Source: Kordiimonadaceae bacterium (GTDB lineage: Bacteria > Pseudomonadota > Alphaproteobacteria > Sphingomonadales > Emcibacteraceae). Taken from it: a stretch of 52,700 nt of DNA. The stretch's first letter is position 1. Every line of letters begins with the position of its first letter. Positions 11,053-20,402 of the stretch are shown piece after piece. The DNA is taken from positions 1 through 52,700 of the forward strand of contig JABJKT010000061.1 in NCBI GenBank assembly GCA_018660225.1, written 5' to 3'. Made by a program: the position numbers and the translations under genes. Below the pieces are notes generated by a model. It did not search any database. It was not told the DNA's origin and saw only the letters and a list, made by a program, of their open reading frames with translations.

Positions 11053-12219
11053 TTATTTAATGGGTTGGCGGTTGGCGATTGCGGTTATTGGCACAAGCTC
11101 AATACCTTTTTCACTTAAAGACATGGACCAACGGGCAATTTCATTAATGGTAAGCGGTGTAGCGCGCGCCAGTCCTAGTGCCGCGCCAAAGGTAGTGGCG
11201 GTATTTTCAAGTTCCGCAAGTTGGCGCTGTATTTCTTCAGACGTGATGACATTATCGATATAGCGATCATTGATAGCCCGCGGCATATTAAGACGGCGTG
11301 CCGTTCTAGCGGCCATACTAAAGCGGGTCGAACGGCTATCAATAAGCATCAGGCCACGGCTTTGTAAATCCGTGAGTACCGGCGTAAGGGCCTCCTCAGA
11401 GGCGGTAAATTTTGAGCCCATATGATTAACAACGCCGACATAACCCGTTACTTGTGATAAAAGCCAGTTAAGTCTTAACAGGTTGTCTCTTTCAGTGGCT
11501 TCGGCAATAAGTGTATGAGGGCCGGGATCATTATCCGGATAATTAATGGGTTCTGTCGGGATCATAAGAAAAGCTTCATGACCTTTAGCGCGGGACTTAT
11601 CCATCCAGTTCTGCAAATTACGCCCGTAAGCGGAAAAGCCAAGATCAATTTGTCCCGGCAAAGTATCGATGGCTGCAGTACTGCTTTTTGTGTTTAGACC
11701 AACATCGGTTATCAGAATAGAAATACGCGGTGCTGTATCAGTTTCTTGAAAGGGTCTAGCATACTCTTTCCAAGCGATCAGGCCGTCAGGACCCATAACG
11801 GGTAATAATCCGTTATCGCCCTGCATGACAAGATTATCATTGGGAACCTGTGATAGCGGAGTTTGCGTCTCAGCAAGGCTAAGGTCACTCTGATTGACTT
11901 GTGTTTCAGGGATTGAGGTTGAAGAGATCTGCGGCGTACTTTGCACAGGGGGCTCGTCAATTTCAGCTGGCGCGTTTATGGGAACCTCTTGTTCTTCCTG
12001 CTGTTCAGGTAAATCCATTACAACAGTTGAACCACTCTCCTCCTGCGTAGCCACTATTTGCGGCTCAGGGACTAGTTCAATGTTTTCAGCAGGATCATCT
12101 GACAAATATACCCAAGCTACAGTGAGGCTAAGCAATATAACGACTAAGCCCCACGCCATAAGAAGTGGATTAAGGACCCGCTGGCGGGTTGTTGTTTTTA
12201 GTTCCGGTTCATCAGCCAT
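11053..12219 (-). CDS. Divergent polysaccharide deacetylase (YibQ/DUF610 family)
   Basis: A 388-residue protein with one N-terminal membrane anchor (about 17-40, 'PLLMAWGLVVILLSLTVAWV'), a Pro/Gln/Glu-rich linker to about residue 140, and a C-terminal divergent polysaccharide deacetylase domain: 'PRISILITDVGLN' (about 164-176), 'IDLGFSAYGRN', 'GHEAFLMIPTEP', 'VGVVNHMGSKFT' and 'LMLIDSRSTRF'. The domain would face the periplasm. The family is regularly placed after envC and ctpA, consistent with a role in cell-wall remodelling, but its substrate is not established. It lies 26 bases after ctpA. Confidence 0.88.
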   Translation of the reverse strand: MADEPELKTTTRQRVLNPLLMAWGLVVILLSLTVAWVYLSDDPAENIELVPEPQIVATQEESGSTVVMDLPEQQEEQEVPINAPAEIDEPPVQSTPQISSTSIPETQVNQSDLSLAETQTPLSQVPNDNLVMQGDNGLLPVMGPDGLIAWKEYARPFQETDTAPRISILITDVGLNTKSSTAAIDTLPGQIDLGFSAYGRNLQNWMDKSRAKGHEAFLMIPTEPINYPDNDPGPHTLIAEATERDNLLRLNWLLSQVTGYVGVVNHMGSKFTASEEALTPVLTDLQSRGLMLIDSRSTRFSMAARTARRLNMPRAINDRYIDNVITSEEIQRQLAELENTATTFGAALGLARATPLTINEIARWSMSLSEKGIELVPITAIANRQPIK

Positions 12220-12245
12220 ATTATTAGTCTCTAGATGCTAATTTC

Positions 12246-13613
12246 TTAATTGGTTTGTGAAACTGACATACTGTTTTTGGCAATAAACATTCCGCGAATT
12301 AAATTAAGAGCAAAATTAAGCTGATAATCTTCCTGAGCCGTCGTCATTATTATCTCTTGCTCTTCTTCCTCTTCTTCTTCGGAGGCGGCACTGTCTTCGC
12401 TTTCAGCATCAGCATCAACATCAACATCAACATCACCTTCAACACCCTCTACTTCAGGAGCATTTGGGTTTGCTAAGCTACCGCGAAGGCTGGCTTCTGT
12501 ACGGCTATTTTGATTGGCTTCTGTTTCATCTAATTGAAGCTGCTCGACAACCACATCCGGCACGATACCCTCGCCCTGAATCGAATTTCCAGAAGGCGTG
12601 AAATAATATGCTGTCGTCAGGCTCATAGCGCCGTCAGTTGAAAGCGGGATTACCGTTTGCACGGACCCTTTACCAAAGGACTGGGTGCCGACGACTACGG
12701 CTCTTTCGTGGTCCTGAAGCGCACCAGCAACAATTTCAGAAGCGGACGCTGAGCCACCATTGATCAACACAACAAATGATTTGCCGTCGATGCTATCACC
12801 GGATTGTGCGTTATAGCGCTGAATATTACGGTCATTACGGGTTCTTGTAGAAACAATTTCACCGCGGTCAAGGAAGGTGTTTGATACGGCAATAGCCTGA
12901 TCAAGCAGTCCGCCCGGATTGTTACGAAGGTCAAGCACGACCCCTTGCATATTGTCACCAAGTTCTGCTTTGATTTCGGCTAGTGCTTCGCGAAGTCCGC
13001 TGGTTGTTTTTTCTGTGAAGGAAGAAACGCGGATATAGCCAATTTCATCTTCAATGTGATAGCGCACGGATTTTACTTCAATGATAGCCCGGGTCAGGGT
13101 AATTTCGATTAAATCGCTCTCCCCTTTTCTGACAATAGTAACATCAATGTCTGTTCCGACTTTACCGCGCATTTTATCGACGGCTTCATTAAGGGTAAGT
13201 CCGTTGATCTGCTCGCCATTAATTTTGGTAATATAATCACCCGCCTCCACACCGGCACGTTCAGCAGGCGTATCATCCATAGGGGATACTACAAGAATGA
13301 CGCCGCGGTCCATGGTTACTTCGATACCAAGACCACCAAATTCACCGCTGGTTTGGACCCGCATATTTTCATATCTTTTTGAGTTAAGATAAGTGGAATG
13401 GGGATCAAGAGAGGTAAGCATGCCGTTAATGGCCGCCTCAATGAGTTCTTCATCATCAATTTCTTTTACATATTGTGAGCGAATGCGTTCAAAGACATCA
13501 GCAAATAAATTTAGCTGATTGTAGGTTTCTGTTTTTGCAGCATAAGCAGGCGCTGCGAAATAAACGCAAACCAGTCCTATTGTAACGGCTGTTGTTTTAA
13601 TTAATTGTCTCAT
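12246..13613 (-). CDS. ctpA: Carboxy-terminal processing protease (S41 family)
   Basis: A 455-residue periplasmic protease with a signal peptide (first about 25 residues, ending 'APAYAA'). A PDZ domain spans about 90-175 ('GLGIEVT', 'AGDYITKINGEQI') and the S41 domain spans about 190-345. By alignment to CtpB spacing the catalytic set is Ser290 in 'GGSASASEI', Lys315 and Gln319 in 'GKGSVQ'. The C-terminal 100 residues contain a run of Asp-Val/Asp-Ala repeats and a Glu-rich stretch, then 'DYQLNFALNLIRGM', which is common at the end of alphaproteobacterial CtpA. It follows the EnvC-type activator by 18 bases. Confidence 0.93.
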   Translation of the reverse strand: MRQLIKTTAVTIGLVCVYFAAPAYAAKTETYNQLNLFADVFERIRSQYVKEIDDEELIEAAINGMLTSLDPHSTYLNSKRYENMRVQTSGEFGGLGIEVTMDRGVILVVSPMDDTPAERAGVEAGDYITKINGEQINGLTLNEAVDKMRGKVGTDIDVTIVRKGESDLIEITLTRAIIEVKSVRYHIEDEIGYIRVSSFTEKTTSGLREALAEIKAELGDNMQGVVLDLRNNPGGLLDQAIAVSNTFLDRGEIVSTRTRNDRNIQRYNAQSGDSIDGKSFVVLINGGSASASEIVAGALQDHERAVVVGTQSFGKGSVQTVIPLSTDGAMSLTTAYYFTPSGNSIQGEGIVPDVVVEQLQLDETEANQNSRTEASLRGSLANPNAPEVEGVEGDVDVDVDADAESEDSAASEEEEEEEQEIIMTTAQEDYQLNFALNLIRGMFIAKNSMSVSQTN

Positions 13614-13631
13614 AATATTAGTACCTTTCTA

Positions 13632-14915
13632 TCACTTCCCGCCCCGGTCCATGGCAACTATCCACGGCAGAGGGTTTATGGGTTTTCCGCTTTGCCTAAA
13701 CTCTACATAAAGTTTTTGGCGAGAATTAGGCGGACCTAAATCAGTGGCCATTTGTCCTACTGGTTCCCCTTTTAATATCCATTGTCCCACAATACTATTA
13801 ATATTTTCCATACCTGCAAGAAGAGTATGATACCCCTCTCCATGTGAAATGATCAAGAGCTGACCGTAAGTTCTGAAATTTCCGGCAAATTCAACCCGGC
13901 CTTCATGTGGTGCAATTACAGTAGCCCCTGCTCTTGTATCAATAGTAATGCCTTTTGAGCGTTGCCCGGTGGACATCAATTGTCCAAATACCTGACCAAT
14001 GGTCCCGCGAGCCGGAATAGGCAGACGGCCTTTGGCGCTGGCGAACGTTATGCCCCCCGCGGGCATGGGGATAGTGGCACTAGCAACACCGTTATCAGAA
14101 ACATTTGGCTTGTCTTTTATATTGGCCTCGGCCCGCTTGGCGGCCTCTTCCCGCTGCACGATTTCTTTTTCTATTTGATTGATAAGGTCTTGAATATCCT
14201 CAGCATTTTCTGCGAAGCTCTTTAATTTATCACGTTCCTGCTGGGTGGAATATTCTAGCGCCTCTTGTCTGATCATCCGCTTGATCAGCAGGTCATCAAT
14301 ATCATTATTGAAAATAACAAGCCTTGTCAGTTCGCCGCGCAGGTCGATATTTTGTTGGGAAATTTCCTCACGGACGCTATTTAATTCGGATAAATCTTCC
14401 TGCAAGATATCGGCCCTGTTTTTCAAAACAGGAAGAATTACCCTAAGCAGCGACGTGGTGCGAAGTGTGTTTACGGCCTCGTCCGGCTTAAAGGCAACGA
14501 CACTGGACTTTTGAATACTAAGGCGTTGCATGGCCCCTAAAGTTGAGGCCATTTCAAAATTTTTAACTTTTAATCTTTCCTCAAGCTCTATTTCTCTGTC
14601 CTGAAGTTCTTTCAAATTTGATTCTTTTTGGATTATATCGTCTTCGATAGCCTGGATTTTGGCGGCTGATTTTATCAAATTTTGTTGAATATCCAGTATT
14701 TCCTGCCTGATAATACGGGCTTGCTGCTCTAAATCTTGTGTTTTTTCTGTTGATTGTTCGATTTGTATTCTTAAATCATCCAGTTTTTCACTATTTTGCT
14801 GTTTGTCTTCACGAATTTGCGCAGTTGCGTAAGAAAATGACATAAAAGATATCATCAAAAAGGCCAGTAAGGCCCTTTGAGTGCTGATATCAAATATGAA
14901 GTTTCTCTTTAACAA
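13632..14915 (-). CDS. EnvC-like murein hydrolase activator (M23/LytM domain)
   Basis: A 427-residue exported protein. After a signal-like segment (about 12-33, 'ALLAFLMISFMSFSYATAQ') comes a long coiled coil (about 35-250) and a C-terminal LytM domain (about 295-425) with 'GRLPIPARGTIGQVFG', 'IAPHEGRVEFAGNFRTYGQLLIISHGEG' in pieces, and 'LYVEFRQSGKPINPLPW'. EnvC-type proteins activate amidases at the septum and are controlled by FtsEX, which is also encoded in this window at 32601-34189. The start is TTG at 14915, supported by GGAGA six bases upstream. It overlaps the end of gpmI by 7 bases. Confidence 0.88.
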   Translation of the reverse strand: MLKRNFIFDISTQRALLAFLMISFMSFSYATAQIREDKQQNSEKLDDLRIQIEQSTEKTQDLEQQARIIRQEILDIQQNLIKSAAKIQAIEDDIIQKESNLKELQDREIELEERLKVKNFEMASTLGAMQRLSIQKSSVVAFKPDEAVNTLRTTSLLRVILPVLKNRADILQEDLSELNSVREEISQQNIDLRGELTRLVIFNNDIDDLLIKRMIRQEALEYSTQQERDKLKSFAENAEDIQDLINQIEKEIVQREEAAKRAEANIKDKPNVSDNGVASATIPMPAGGITFASAKGRLPIPARGTIGQVFGQLMSTGQRSKGITIDTRAGATVIAPHEGRVEFAGNFRTYGQLLIISHGEGYHTLLAGMENINSIVGQWILKGEPVGQMATDLGPPNSRQKLYVEFRQSGKPINPLPWIVAMDRGGK

Positions 14916-16480
14916 TCTCTATCTCCAACCTTAATCAGACTGCTCCCGGTCATAGTGACGGGCTGCTCAAGTCCCATTAGGGATAAAATTGTTGGTGCTA
15001 CATCACATAAAGCGCCATCTTTCAAAGATAGTTTTTCATCTGATGCGGCCTTACTCCCCACCAGAATGAACGGTACCATATTTGTAGTGTGCGCCGTGTG
15101 CGGCCCGCCGGTACTCGGGTCTTTCATAAGCTCAATATTACCATGGTCGGCAGTGACGAGCATTGAGCCGCCAACTTTTTCCAGCGCGGACTTTAGTCTT
15201 CCCAGACTATTATCAATAGTCTCAACGGCTTTTATGGCTGCGTTTAGCACGCCGGTATGACCGACCATATCGGGGTTGGCAAAGTTGACAACGATAAGAT
15301 CAAATTTTTCGGAAGCTATCGCCTCTACCAGCTCGTCGGTTACTTTTGGTGCGGACATTTCCGGTTTTAAATCGTAAGTGGCCACATCGGGTGACGGGAT
15401 AAGAATACGGTCTTCGCCATCATATAAATCTTCGTTGCCGCCGTTAAAGAAAAAGGTCACATGGGCAAATTTTTCTGTTTCGGCGATGCGCAGCTGTTTT
15501 AATTTATGATCAGATACAATTTCACCTAAAGTATCTTTTAGGGGATCGGTTGGAAACAAACAGTCCATATACTGAATGAGATGATCTGAATATTTACTCA
15601 TACCAAGTGCGGCTACCAAATGGGGATTTGCGGATTTTTCAAAACCATCAAAATTTGGATCAACAAAAGTTGCCATAATTTCGCGGGCCCGGTCAGCGCG
15701 GAAATTGGCCATAATAACGGCGTCCCCGTCTCGCATCCCACTATAGTCACCAATAATGCTCGGTTCGATAAATTCATCGGTTAGATCCGTATCATAGGCT
15801 GCGTTAATGGCGTGAGCGGCGCTTGATACTTTAATTCCTTGACCGGAACTAATGGCATTATGGGATTTTATGACACGATCCCAGCGATTATCCCGGTCCA
15901 TGGCGTAATAGCGGCCGCAAATACTGGCGATATGCGCATTTTCAAGGTCGGCAATATCGGTTTCAAATTTCTGAATAAAATCCAGCGCACTTTTCGGTGG
16001 CACATCACGGCCATCGGTAAAAGCGTGAACGCATACCGGTACCCCAGCGAGTTCATATAGGCGGGCCAGTCCGACCATATGGTCCTGATGACTGTGGACA
16101 CCGCCTGGTGAGAGAAGGCCAAGGATATGTATTGTGCCGCCACTCTTCTTTAGGGCGTCGATTGATTTTTTAACGCAGTCGATATCATTGACATCATTAT
16201 TTTTAATGGCATCAAAGATGCGTGGCAGTTCCTGTTTAACGACCCTGCCGCCACCAATATTCATATGACCCACTTCAGAATTACCCATCTGCCCACCCGG
16301 AAGCCCGACAGCCATTCCGGATGTTTGAAGTAGGGAGTTGGGAGAGCTATTAATCATAGCGTCATAAACGGGCGTATTTGCCATGATAATAGCATTATTA
16401 TCACTACTTTCACCCGCACCCCATCCATCAAGAATACACAGTATAACGGGTTTAGTGGTCTTTAAGGTCATATTTGTCAT
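14909..16480 (-). CDS. gpmI: 2,3-bisphosphoglycerate-independent phosphoglycerate mutase
   Basis: A 523-residue GpmI that interconverts 3- and 2-phosphoglycerate in glycolysis and gluconeogenesis, needing manganese. Visible features: 'ILCILDGWG' at 13-21 with the metal-binding Asp, the phosphorylated Ser68 in 'GNSEVGHMN', 'HAFTDGRDVPP', 'MDRDNRWDR', 'ANFRADRAREI', 'NFANPDMVGHTG' and 'TADHGNIE'. The length is normal. It sits between rlmH and the envC-like gene in the usual order. Confidence 0.97.
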   Translation of the reverse strand: MTNMTLKTTKPVILCILDGWGAGESSDNNAIIMANTPVYDAMINSSPNSLLQTSGMAVGLPGGQMGNSEVGHMNIGGGRVVKQELPRIFDAIKNNDVNDIDCVKKSIDALKKSGGTIHILGLLSPGGVHSHQDHMVGLARLYELAGVPVCVHAFTDGRDVPPKSALDFIQKFETDIADLENAHIASICGRYYAMDRDNRWDRVIKSHNAISSGQGIKVSSAAHAINAAYDTDLTDEFIEPSIIGDYSGMRDGDAVIMANFRADRAREIMATFVDPNFDGFEKSANPHLVAALGMSKYSDHLIQYMDCLFPTDPLKDTLGEIVSDHKLKQLRIAETEKFAHVTFFFNGGNEDLYDGEDRILIPSPDVATYDLKPEMSAPKVTDELVEAIASEKFDLIVVNFANPDMVGHTGVLNAAIKAVETIDNSLGRLKSALEKVGGSMLVTADHGNIELMKDPSTGGPHTAHTTNMVPFILVGSKAASDEKLSLKDGALCDVAPTILSLMGLEQPVTMTGSSLIKVGDRDC

Positions 16481-16522
16481 GTTTGGGACTATACAATCAA
16501 TTAAATTTAAAGGAAAACATAA

Positions 16523-16981
16523 TCAGTCTTTATGGTAAGGGTGGCCGGCAAGAATTGTCGAAGCCCGGTAGAGTTGCTCACAGAGCATGGCGCGCACCAT
16601 CATATGAGGCCACGTCATAACCCCGAGCGATATAAGCCCGTTTGCACGGCTCTTTACTTTTTCGTCAAATCCGTCAGCACCACCGATCAGAAAAACCAGG
16701 TTAGAAATACCTTGATCCTGCCAGTTTTCTATTTTCTTGGCAAAAGCTGTGCTTCGCTGCTCGGTACCCCGCTCATCAAGAACAATGACAGTTGATCCAT
16801 CTGGAATGGCGCCAAGCAGAAGCGCCCCTTCGCGGTCCATTCTCTCAGAACCCTTTAGGGGACGTTTTTCTTCAACTTCAATGAATTTGATATTCCACGG
16901 GCAACGCTTGATATAGGTGCTGATTAAATCATTTTCCGGGCTTTTCTTCATGCGGCCAACGGCAATGATTATAATGTTCAT
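16523..16981 (-). CDS. rlmH: 23S rRNA (pseudouridine1915-N3)-methyltransferase
   Basis: A 152-residue SPOUT-class methyltransferase that modifies position 1915 of 23S rRNA in assembled 70S ribosomes. Motifs: 'LDERGTEQRSTAFA' (about 88-101), the SAM-binding knot 'FLIGGADGF' (about 117-125), and the C-terminal 'WPHMMVRAMLCEQLYRA' ending 'AGHPYHKD'. The ATG overlaps the upstream stop codon by four bases (ATGA), so it is coupled to the nadD-rsfS gene. Confidence 0.96.
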   Translation of the reverse strand: MNIIIIAVGRMKKSPENDLISTYIKRCPWNIKFIEVEEKRPLKGSERMDREGALLLGAIPDGSTVIVLDERGTEQRSTAFAKKIENWQDQGISNLVFLIGGADGFDEKVKSRANGLISLGVMTWPHMMVRAMLCEQLYRASTILAGHPYHKD

Positions 16982-18006
16982 TCGTCTTCAGCACCGACCG
17001 ATGATGCCAGCATCTTTTCAGGGGTAAAATCAGCCGCCCACATTTTTTCCAGATTATAAAAACTGCGTACTTCCGGACGGAAGATATGGATGATGATATT
17101 TCCCGCATCCAGCAGCACCCAGTCGGCCTTAGCCATGCCTTCAAGTTTGCAACCATCATCGGTGGCATGCTTGAGTTTGCGGTAAAGATTATTAGCGATC
17201 GCAGAGACTTGCCGCGTTGAGCGACCAGAGGCAATAACCATCGAATCGGCGATGCTTGTCTTTCCAGCTAAATCTATTTGAATGACATCTTCTGCTTTAT
17301 CGTCTTCGAGAGAATTGATAATCAATTCCTGAAGTTCAGTCGTCGTTAACGGCTTTTGCGGACTTAAATTGTCCTTTAACTCTTGTGTTTCTTGCACTTT
17401 AAAGTATGTAACCTCTTGTTGTAACTTATTTTTACTGCGTATTTCTGTTGATGACATTGGGTTGTTGGTTCTTTCGCAATAAACCCATGCCGGTGGCTTT
17501 AAACTGTATAATGTATTCGCCTGCGACTGATCAATTCTGTGCTCAGCCAGTTCATTAGCAGCGATACCTTCTAAACTGGGCTTAGAATAACTTGGACGGT
17601 TAAAAATCGCAAATGGAACCGTCGTTGCAATTTTGCGCCAGCTTTTCCATTGGTCAAATTCAGCCAGATTATCGGCACCCATTAGCCAGACAAAATGATG
17701 CTCTGGATGCATTTCTGTTATCTTTTCGAGCGTATCAATTGTATAGGTCGTGCCAAGGGTATTTTCCAAATCCGAAACGATAATGCGCGGATCATTTGCC
17801 TTTTCCTGAGCGGATTTCATCCGTGTTTCAAATGTCGCCATCTCCATATCCGATTTTAGCGGATTTCCCGGTGATACCAACCACCAAACGACGTCAAGCT
17901 TCAGAATATCCAGTGCCCGCAAGCTAATCTCAAGATGGCCCGCGTGGGCGGGATTGAATGAGCCGCCTAAAATTCCGATCTTTTGGTTATGGTCTGGCTT
18001 GTCCAT
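16978..18006 (-). CDS. nadD-rsfS: Fused nicotinate-nucleotide adenylyltransferase and ribosomal silencing factor RsfS
   Basis: One uninterrupted frame of 342 residues joins two proteins usually encoded by adjacent genes. Residues about 8-195 are NadD, which makes nicotinate adenine dinucleotide: '[11 protein letters not shown]' at 14-24 (nucleotidyltransferase signature), '[14 protein letters not shown]', and 'SSTEIR' at 185-190. Residues about 220-342 are RsfS (DUF143), which binds L14 and blocks subunit joining: '[20 protein letters not shown]', '[11 protein letters not shown]', 'DWVLLDAG' and 'FYNLEKMWA'. The linker is about 20 residues. An in-frame GTG at residue 204 (17395-17397) has AGAGG 14 bases upstream and might allow separate RsfS synthesis, but that spacing is long. 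The gene overlaps proA by 20 bases and rlmH by four. Confidence 0.92.
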   Translation of the reverse strand: MDKPDHNQKIGILGGSFNPAHAGHLEISLRALDILKLDVVWWLVSPGNPLKSDMEMATFETRMKSAQEKANDPRIIVSDLENTLGTTYTIDTLEKITEMHPEHHFVWLMGADNLAEFDQWKSWRKIATTVPFAIFNRPSYSKPSLEGIAANELAEHRIDQSQANTLYSLKPPAWVYCERTNNPMSSTEIRSKNKLQQEVTYFKVQETQELKDNLSPQKPLTTTELQELIINSLEDDKAEDVIQIDLAGKTSIADSMVIASGRSTRQVSAIANNLYRKLKHATDDGCKLEGMAKADWVLLDAGNIIIHIFRPEVRSFYNLEKMWAADFTPEKMLASSVGAEDE

Positions 18007-19255
18007 TACCTCTTACCTGATATTTATAACTTGTTAATTGCTCAAGACCAACGGGCCCGCGTGCATGCATTTTTCCGGTTGAAATGCCGATCTCAGCTCC
18101 CATGCCAAATTCACCGCCATCAGCATATTGGGTTGAAGCATTATGAATAACGATGGCGCTGTCCACTTCATTTAAGAATTTTTCAGCATTTTCGCTATTT
18201 TCAGTAATAATACTATCAGTGTGGTTTGAGCCGTATTTGGCAATATGATCAATGGCACCTTCAACACCGCTTACAATTTTAACTGAAATAATAGCGTCAA
18301 GATATTCTGTGGACCAATCTTCTTCACTGGCTTCTATGGCCTTATCAAATGCGGACAAAACCGTTTTATCGCCGCGAATTTCACAGCCACCTTGATAAAG
18401 GGCGTCAAGAATTGCGGGCATGTGGCTTTCTACTACAGCGTCATCTATTAGTAATGTTTCCGCAGATCCACAAATACCGGTACGGCGAAGTTTGGCATTT
18501 ACTGTGATATTGATAGCTTTTTCCATATCCGCTGCGCCGTCTATATAAACATGGCAAATACCGTCAAGATGGGCCATCACCGGCACCCGACTGTCATATT
18601 GCACTCGTTCTATAAGTCCTTTGCCGCCGCGCGGTACAATGATATCGACATAATCCGAAAGCCGGAGCAGTTCGCCAACCGCAGAACGGTCCTGGGTAGG
18701 GATAAGCTGGATCGATTTTTCAGGAAGGCCAGCTTCAAGCAATCCTTTTACAAGGCAGCCATGAATGGCGCGGCTTGAATGGGCGCTTTCACTACCGCAG
18801 CGTAAAATAGAAGCGTTACCAGATTTTAAACAAAGCACACCAGCATCGGCCGTCACGTTAGGGCGCGATTCGAAAATGATGCCAATAACACCGAGCGGCA
18901 CTCTTACCCGCGATATGTTTAGGCCATTTGGCGGTTGTTTCGTATCCAGTATATCGCCGATCGGGTCTTTTAATTTGACGATAGCGTCAATGCTTGTGGC
19001 AATTGCATCAATGCGTTCATCATCAAGCAGCAAACGGTCAAGCATAGCACCGGTTAGTCCGCGTCCTTTTGCGATATCCATATCTTTATTGTTGGCGGTG
19101 ATAATGTCATCTTTGGCCAAGCGAATTTCTTTTGCTGCGGCCGAAAGCGCCGTGTTCTTGTCGCTGCTAGAGCATAGCGCGAGTATTTCAGACGCTGCTT
19201 TTGCCTGGCGGCCTATGTCCTGCATAAGGTTTTTAATGTCATTTTCGCTATTCAT
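17987..19255 (-). CDS. proA: Gamma-glutamyl phosphate reductase
   Basis: About 422 residues. ProA reduces gamma-glutamyl phosphate to glutamate semialdehyde in proline synthesis. Family features: '[20 protein letters not shown]', '[16 protein letters not shown]', '[12 protein letters not shown]', the catalytic Cys in '[15 protein letters not shown]', and '[21 protein letters not shown]' near the end (cited in pieces). The ATG at 19255 is preferred over an upstream TTG at 19267 because GGAAAG lies directly before it. proB ends at 19271, so the two are adjacent in one transcript. Confidence 0.95.
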   Translation of the reverse strand: MNSENDIKNLMQDIGRQAKAASEILALCSSSDKNTALSAAAKEIRLAKDDIITANNKDMDIAKGRGLTGAMLDRLLLDDERIDAIATSIDAIVKLKDPIGDILDTKQPPNGLNISRVRVPLGVIGIIFESRPNVTADAGVLCLKSGNASILRCGSESAHSSRAIHGCLVKGLLEAGLPEKSIQLIPTQDRSAVGELLRLSDYVDIIVPRGGKGLIERVQYDSRVPVMAHLDGICHVYIDGAADMEKAINITVNAKLRRTGICGSAETLLIDDAVVESHMPAILDALYQGGCEIRGDKTVLSAFDKAIEASEEDWSTEYLDAIISVKIVSGVEGAIDHIAKYGSNHTDSIITENSENAEKFLNEVDSAIVIHNASTQYADGGEFGMGAEIGISTGKMHARGPVGLEQLTSYKYQVRGNGQARP

Positions 19256-19270
19256 TATTCTTTCCAAACC

Positions 19271-20401
19271 TTAACTCATTACCAAATCGCTGCGGTGGAT
19301 CAATTCTTCACGGCCACCATAGCCTAAAATTTGTTCAATATCGCTGCTTTTAATGCCGATGATTTTTGTGGCCTCTTCTGATGCATATGCCACAAGCCCG
19401 CGGGCGATCTCTCTGTTATCAGGGCCGGTTACTTTAACCGTATCGCCGCGCTTAAAATCACCTTCTACTTTCACGACACCAGCAGGAAGAAGACTTTTGC
19501 CGTTTCTAAGCGCTTTTGCCGCTCCTTCATCAATAACGATTGTGCCGACCGGTGATAAAGCACCAGCGATCCATTTTTTCTTTGATGCGAGGGGCGTGGT
19601 TGATGCTTTAAACCATGTGCCGCGACCATTTTTGATATATTCATTAATCGGATTGTTCACCGTGCCATTTATAATGACCATATTGCATCCACTTGTCGTG
19701 GCTATGCCGGCCGCGGCAATTTTTGTAATCATTCCGCCGCTACCAAATCCCGTTGATACAGGATCGCCAGCCATTTTTTTTATTTCCGGGGTGATTTCTT
19801 CCACATAATCAATAAATTCTGCATTACTATCTGATTTTGGATCAGCGTTATAAAGGCCGTCAATATCAGAAAGCATGAATAATGTATCGGCTTCACACAT
19901 GGAAGCGACCCGTGCGGCGAGCCTGTCATTATCGCCAAAGCGCACTTCGTCGGTTGCAACGGTGTCGTTTTCGTTAATGACCGGCACGACGCCGAGTTTA
20001 AGCAACCTGTTAATAGTTCCTCGGGCATTTAGATATTGGCTACGGTTTTCAGTGTTACTATATGTAAGAAGAACCTGTGCTACCGGAATGTCATGGCAGG
20101 CCAGTTTTTCACGAAAACTAGAGGCCAGTTCAATCTGGCCTATCGCTGCAGCGGCCTGATTTTCAACCAGTTTCTTGCTCATTTTAAGGCCAAGTATTTG
20201 TCTGCCAAGCGCAATGGATCCAGATGAAACCAATATGACCTGTTTGCCCCGCTTTTTGAGTGCGGCGACATCTTCGGCAATTGTCGAGAGCCAATTAGAA
20301 TTAATTTTACCGTTATCAGAATCGATCAATAGGGCAGAACCGATTTTGATCACTACTCTGTTTGAATTTGCAATTATGTCATTGATCGATGAGTTATTCA
20401 T
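19271..20401 (-). CDS. proB: Glutamate 5-kinase
   Basis: About 376 residues. ProB phosphorylates glutamate in the first step of proline synthesis and is normally feedback-inhibited by proline. The amino-acid kinase domain spans about 10-255 ('RVVIKIGSALL', 'VSSGSIALGRQ', 'PVINENDTVATDEVRFGDND', 'GSGGMITKIAAA'), followed by a C-terminal PUA domain from about 280 ('SLLPAGVVKVEGDFKRGDTV'). A longer reading to 20458 exists, but the ATG at 20401 gives the normal family length and lies one base after the obgE stop codon, which fits operon structure. Confidence 0.95.
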   Translation of the reverse strand: MNNSSINDIIANSNRVVIKIGSALLIDSDNGKINSNWLSTIAEDVAALKKRGKQVILVSSGSIALGRQILGLKMSKKLVENQAAAAIGQIELASSFREKLACHDIPVAQVLLTYSNTENRSQYLNARGTINRLLKLGVVPVINENDTVATDEVRFGDNDRLAARVASMCEADTLFMLSDIDGLYNADPKSDSNAEFIDYVEEITPEIKKMAGDPVSTGFGSGGMITKIAAAGIATTSGCNMVIINGTVNNPINEYIKNGRGTWFKASTTPLASKKKWIAGALSPVGTIVIDEGAAKALRNGKSLLPAGVVKVEGDFKRGDTVKVTGPDNREIARGLVAYASEEATKIIGIKSSDIEQILGYGGREELIHRSDLVMS

Positions 20402-20402
20402 T

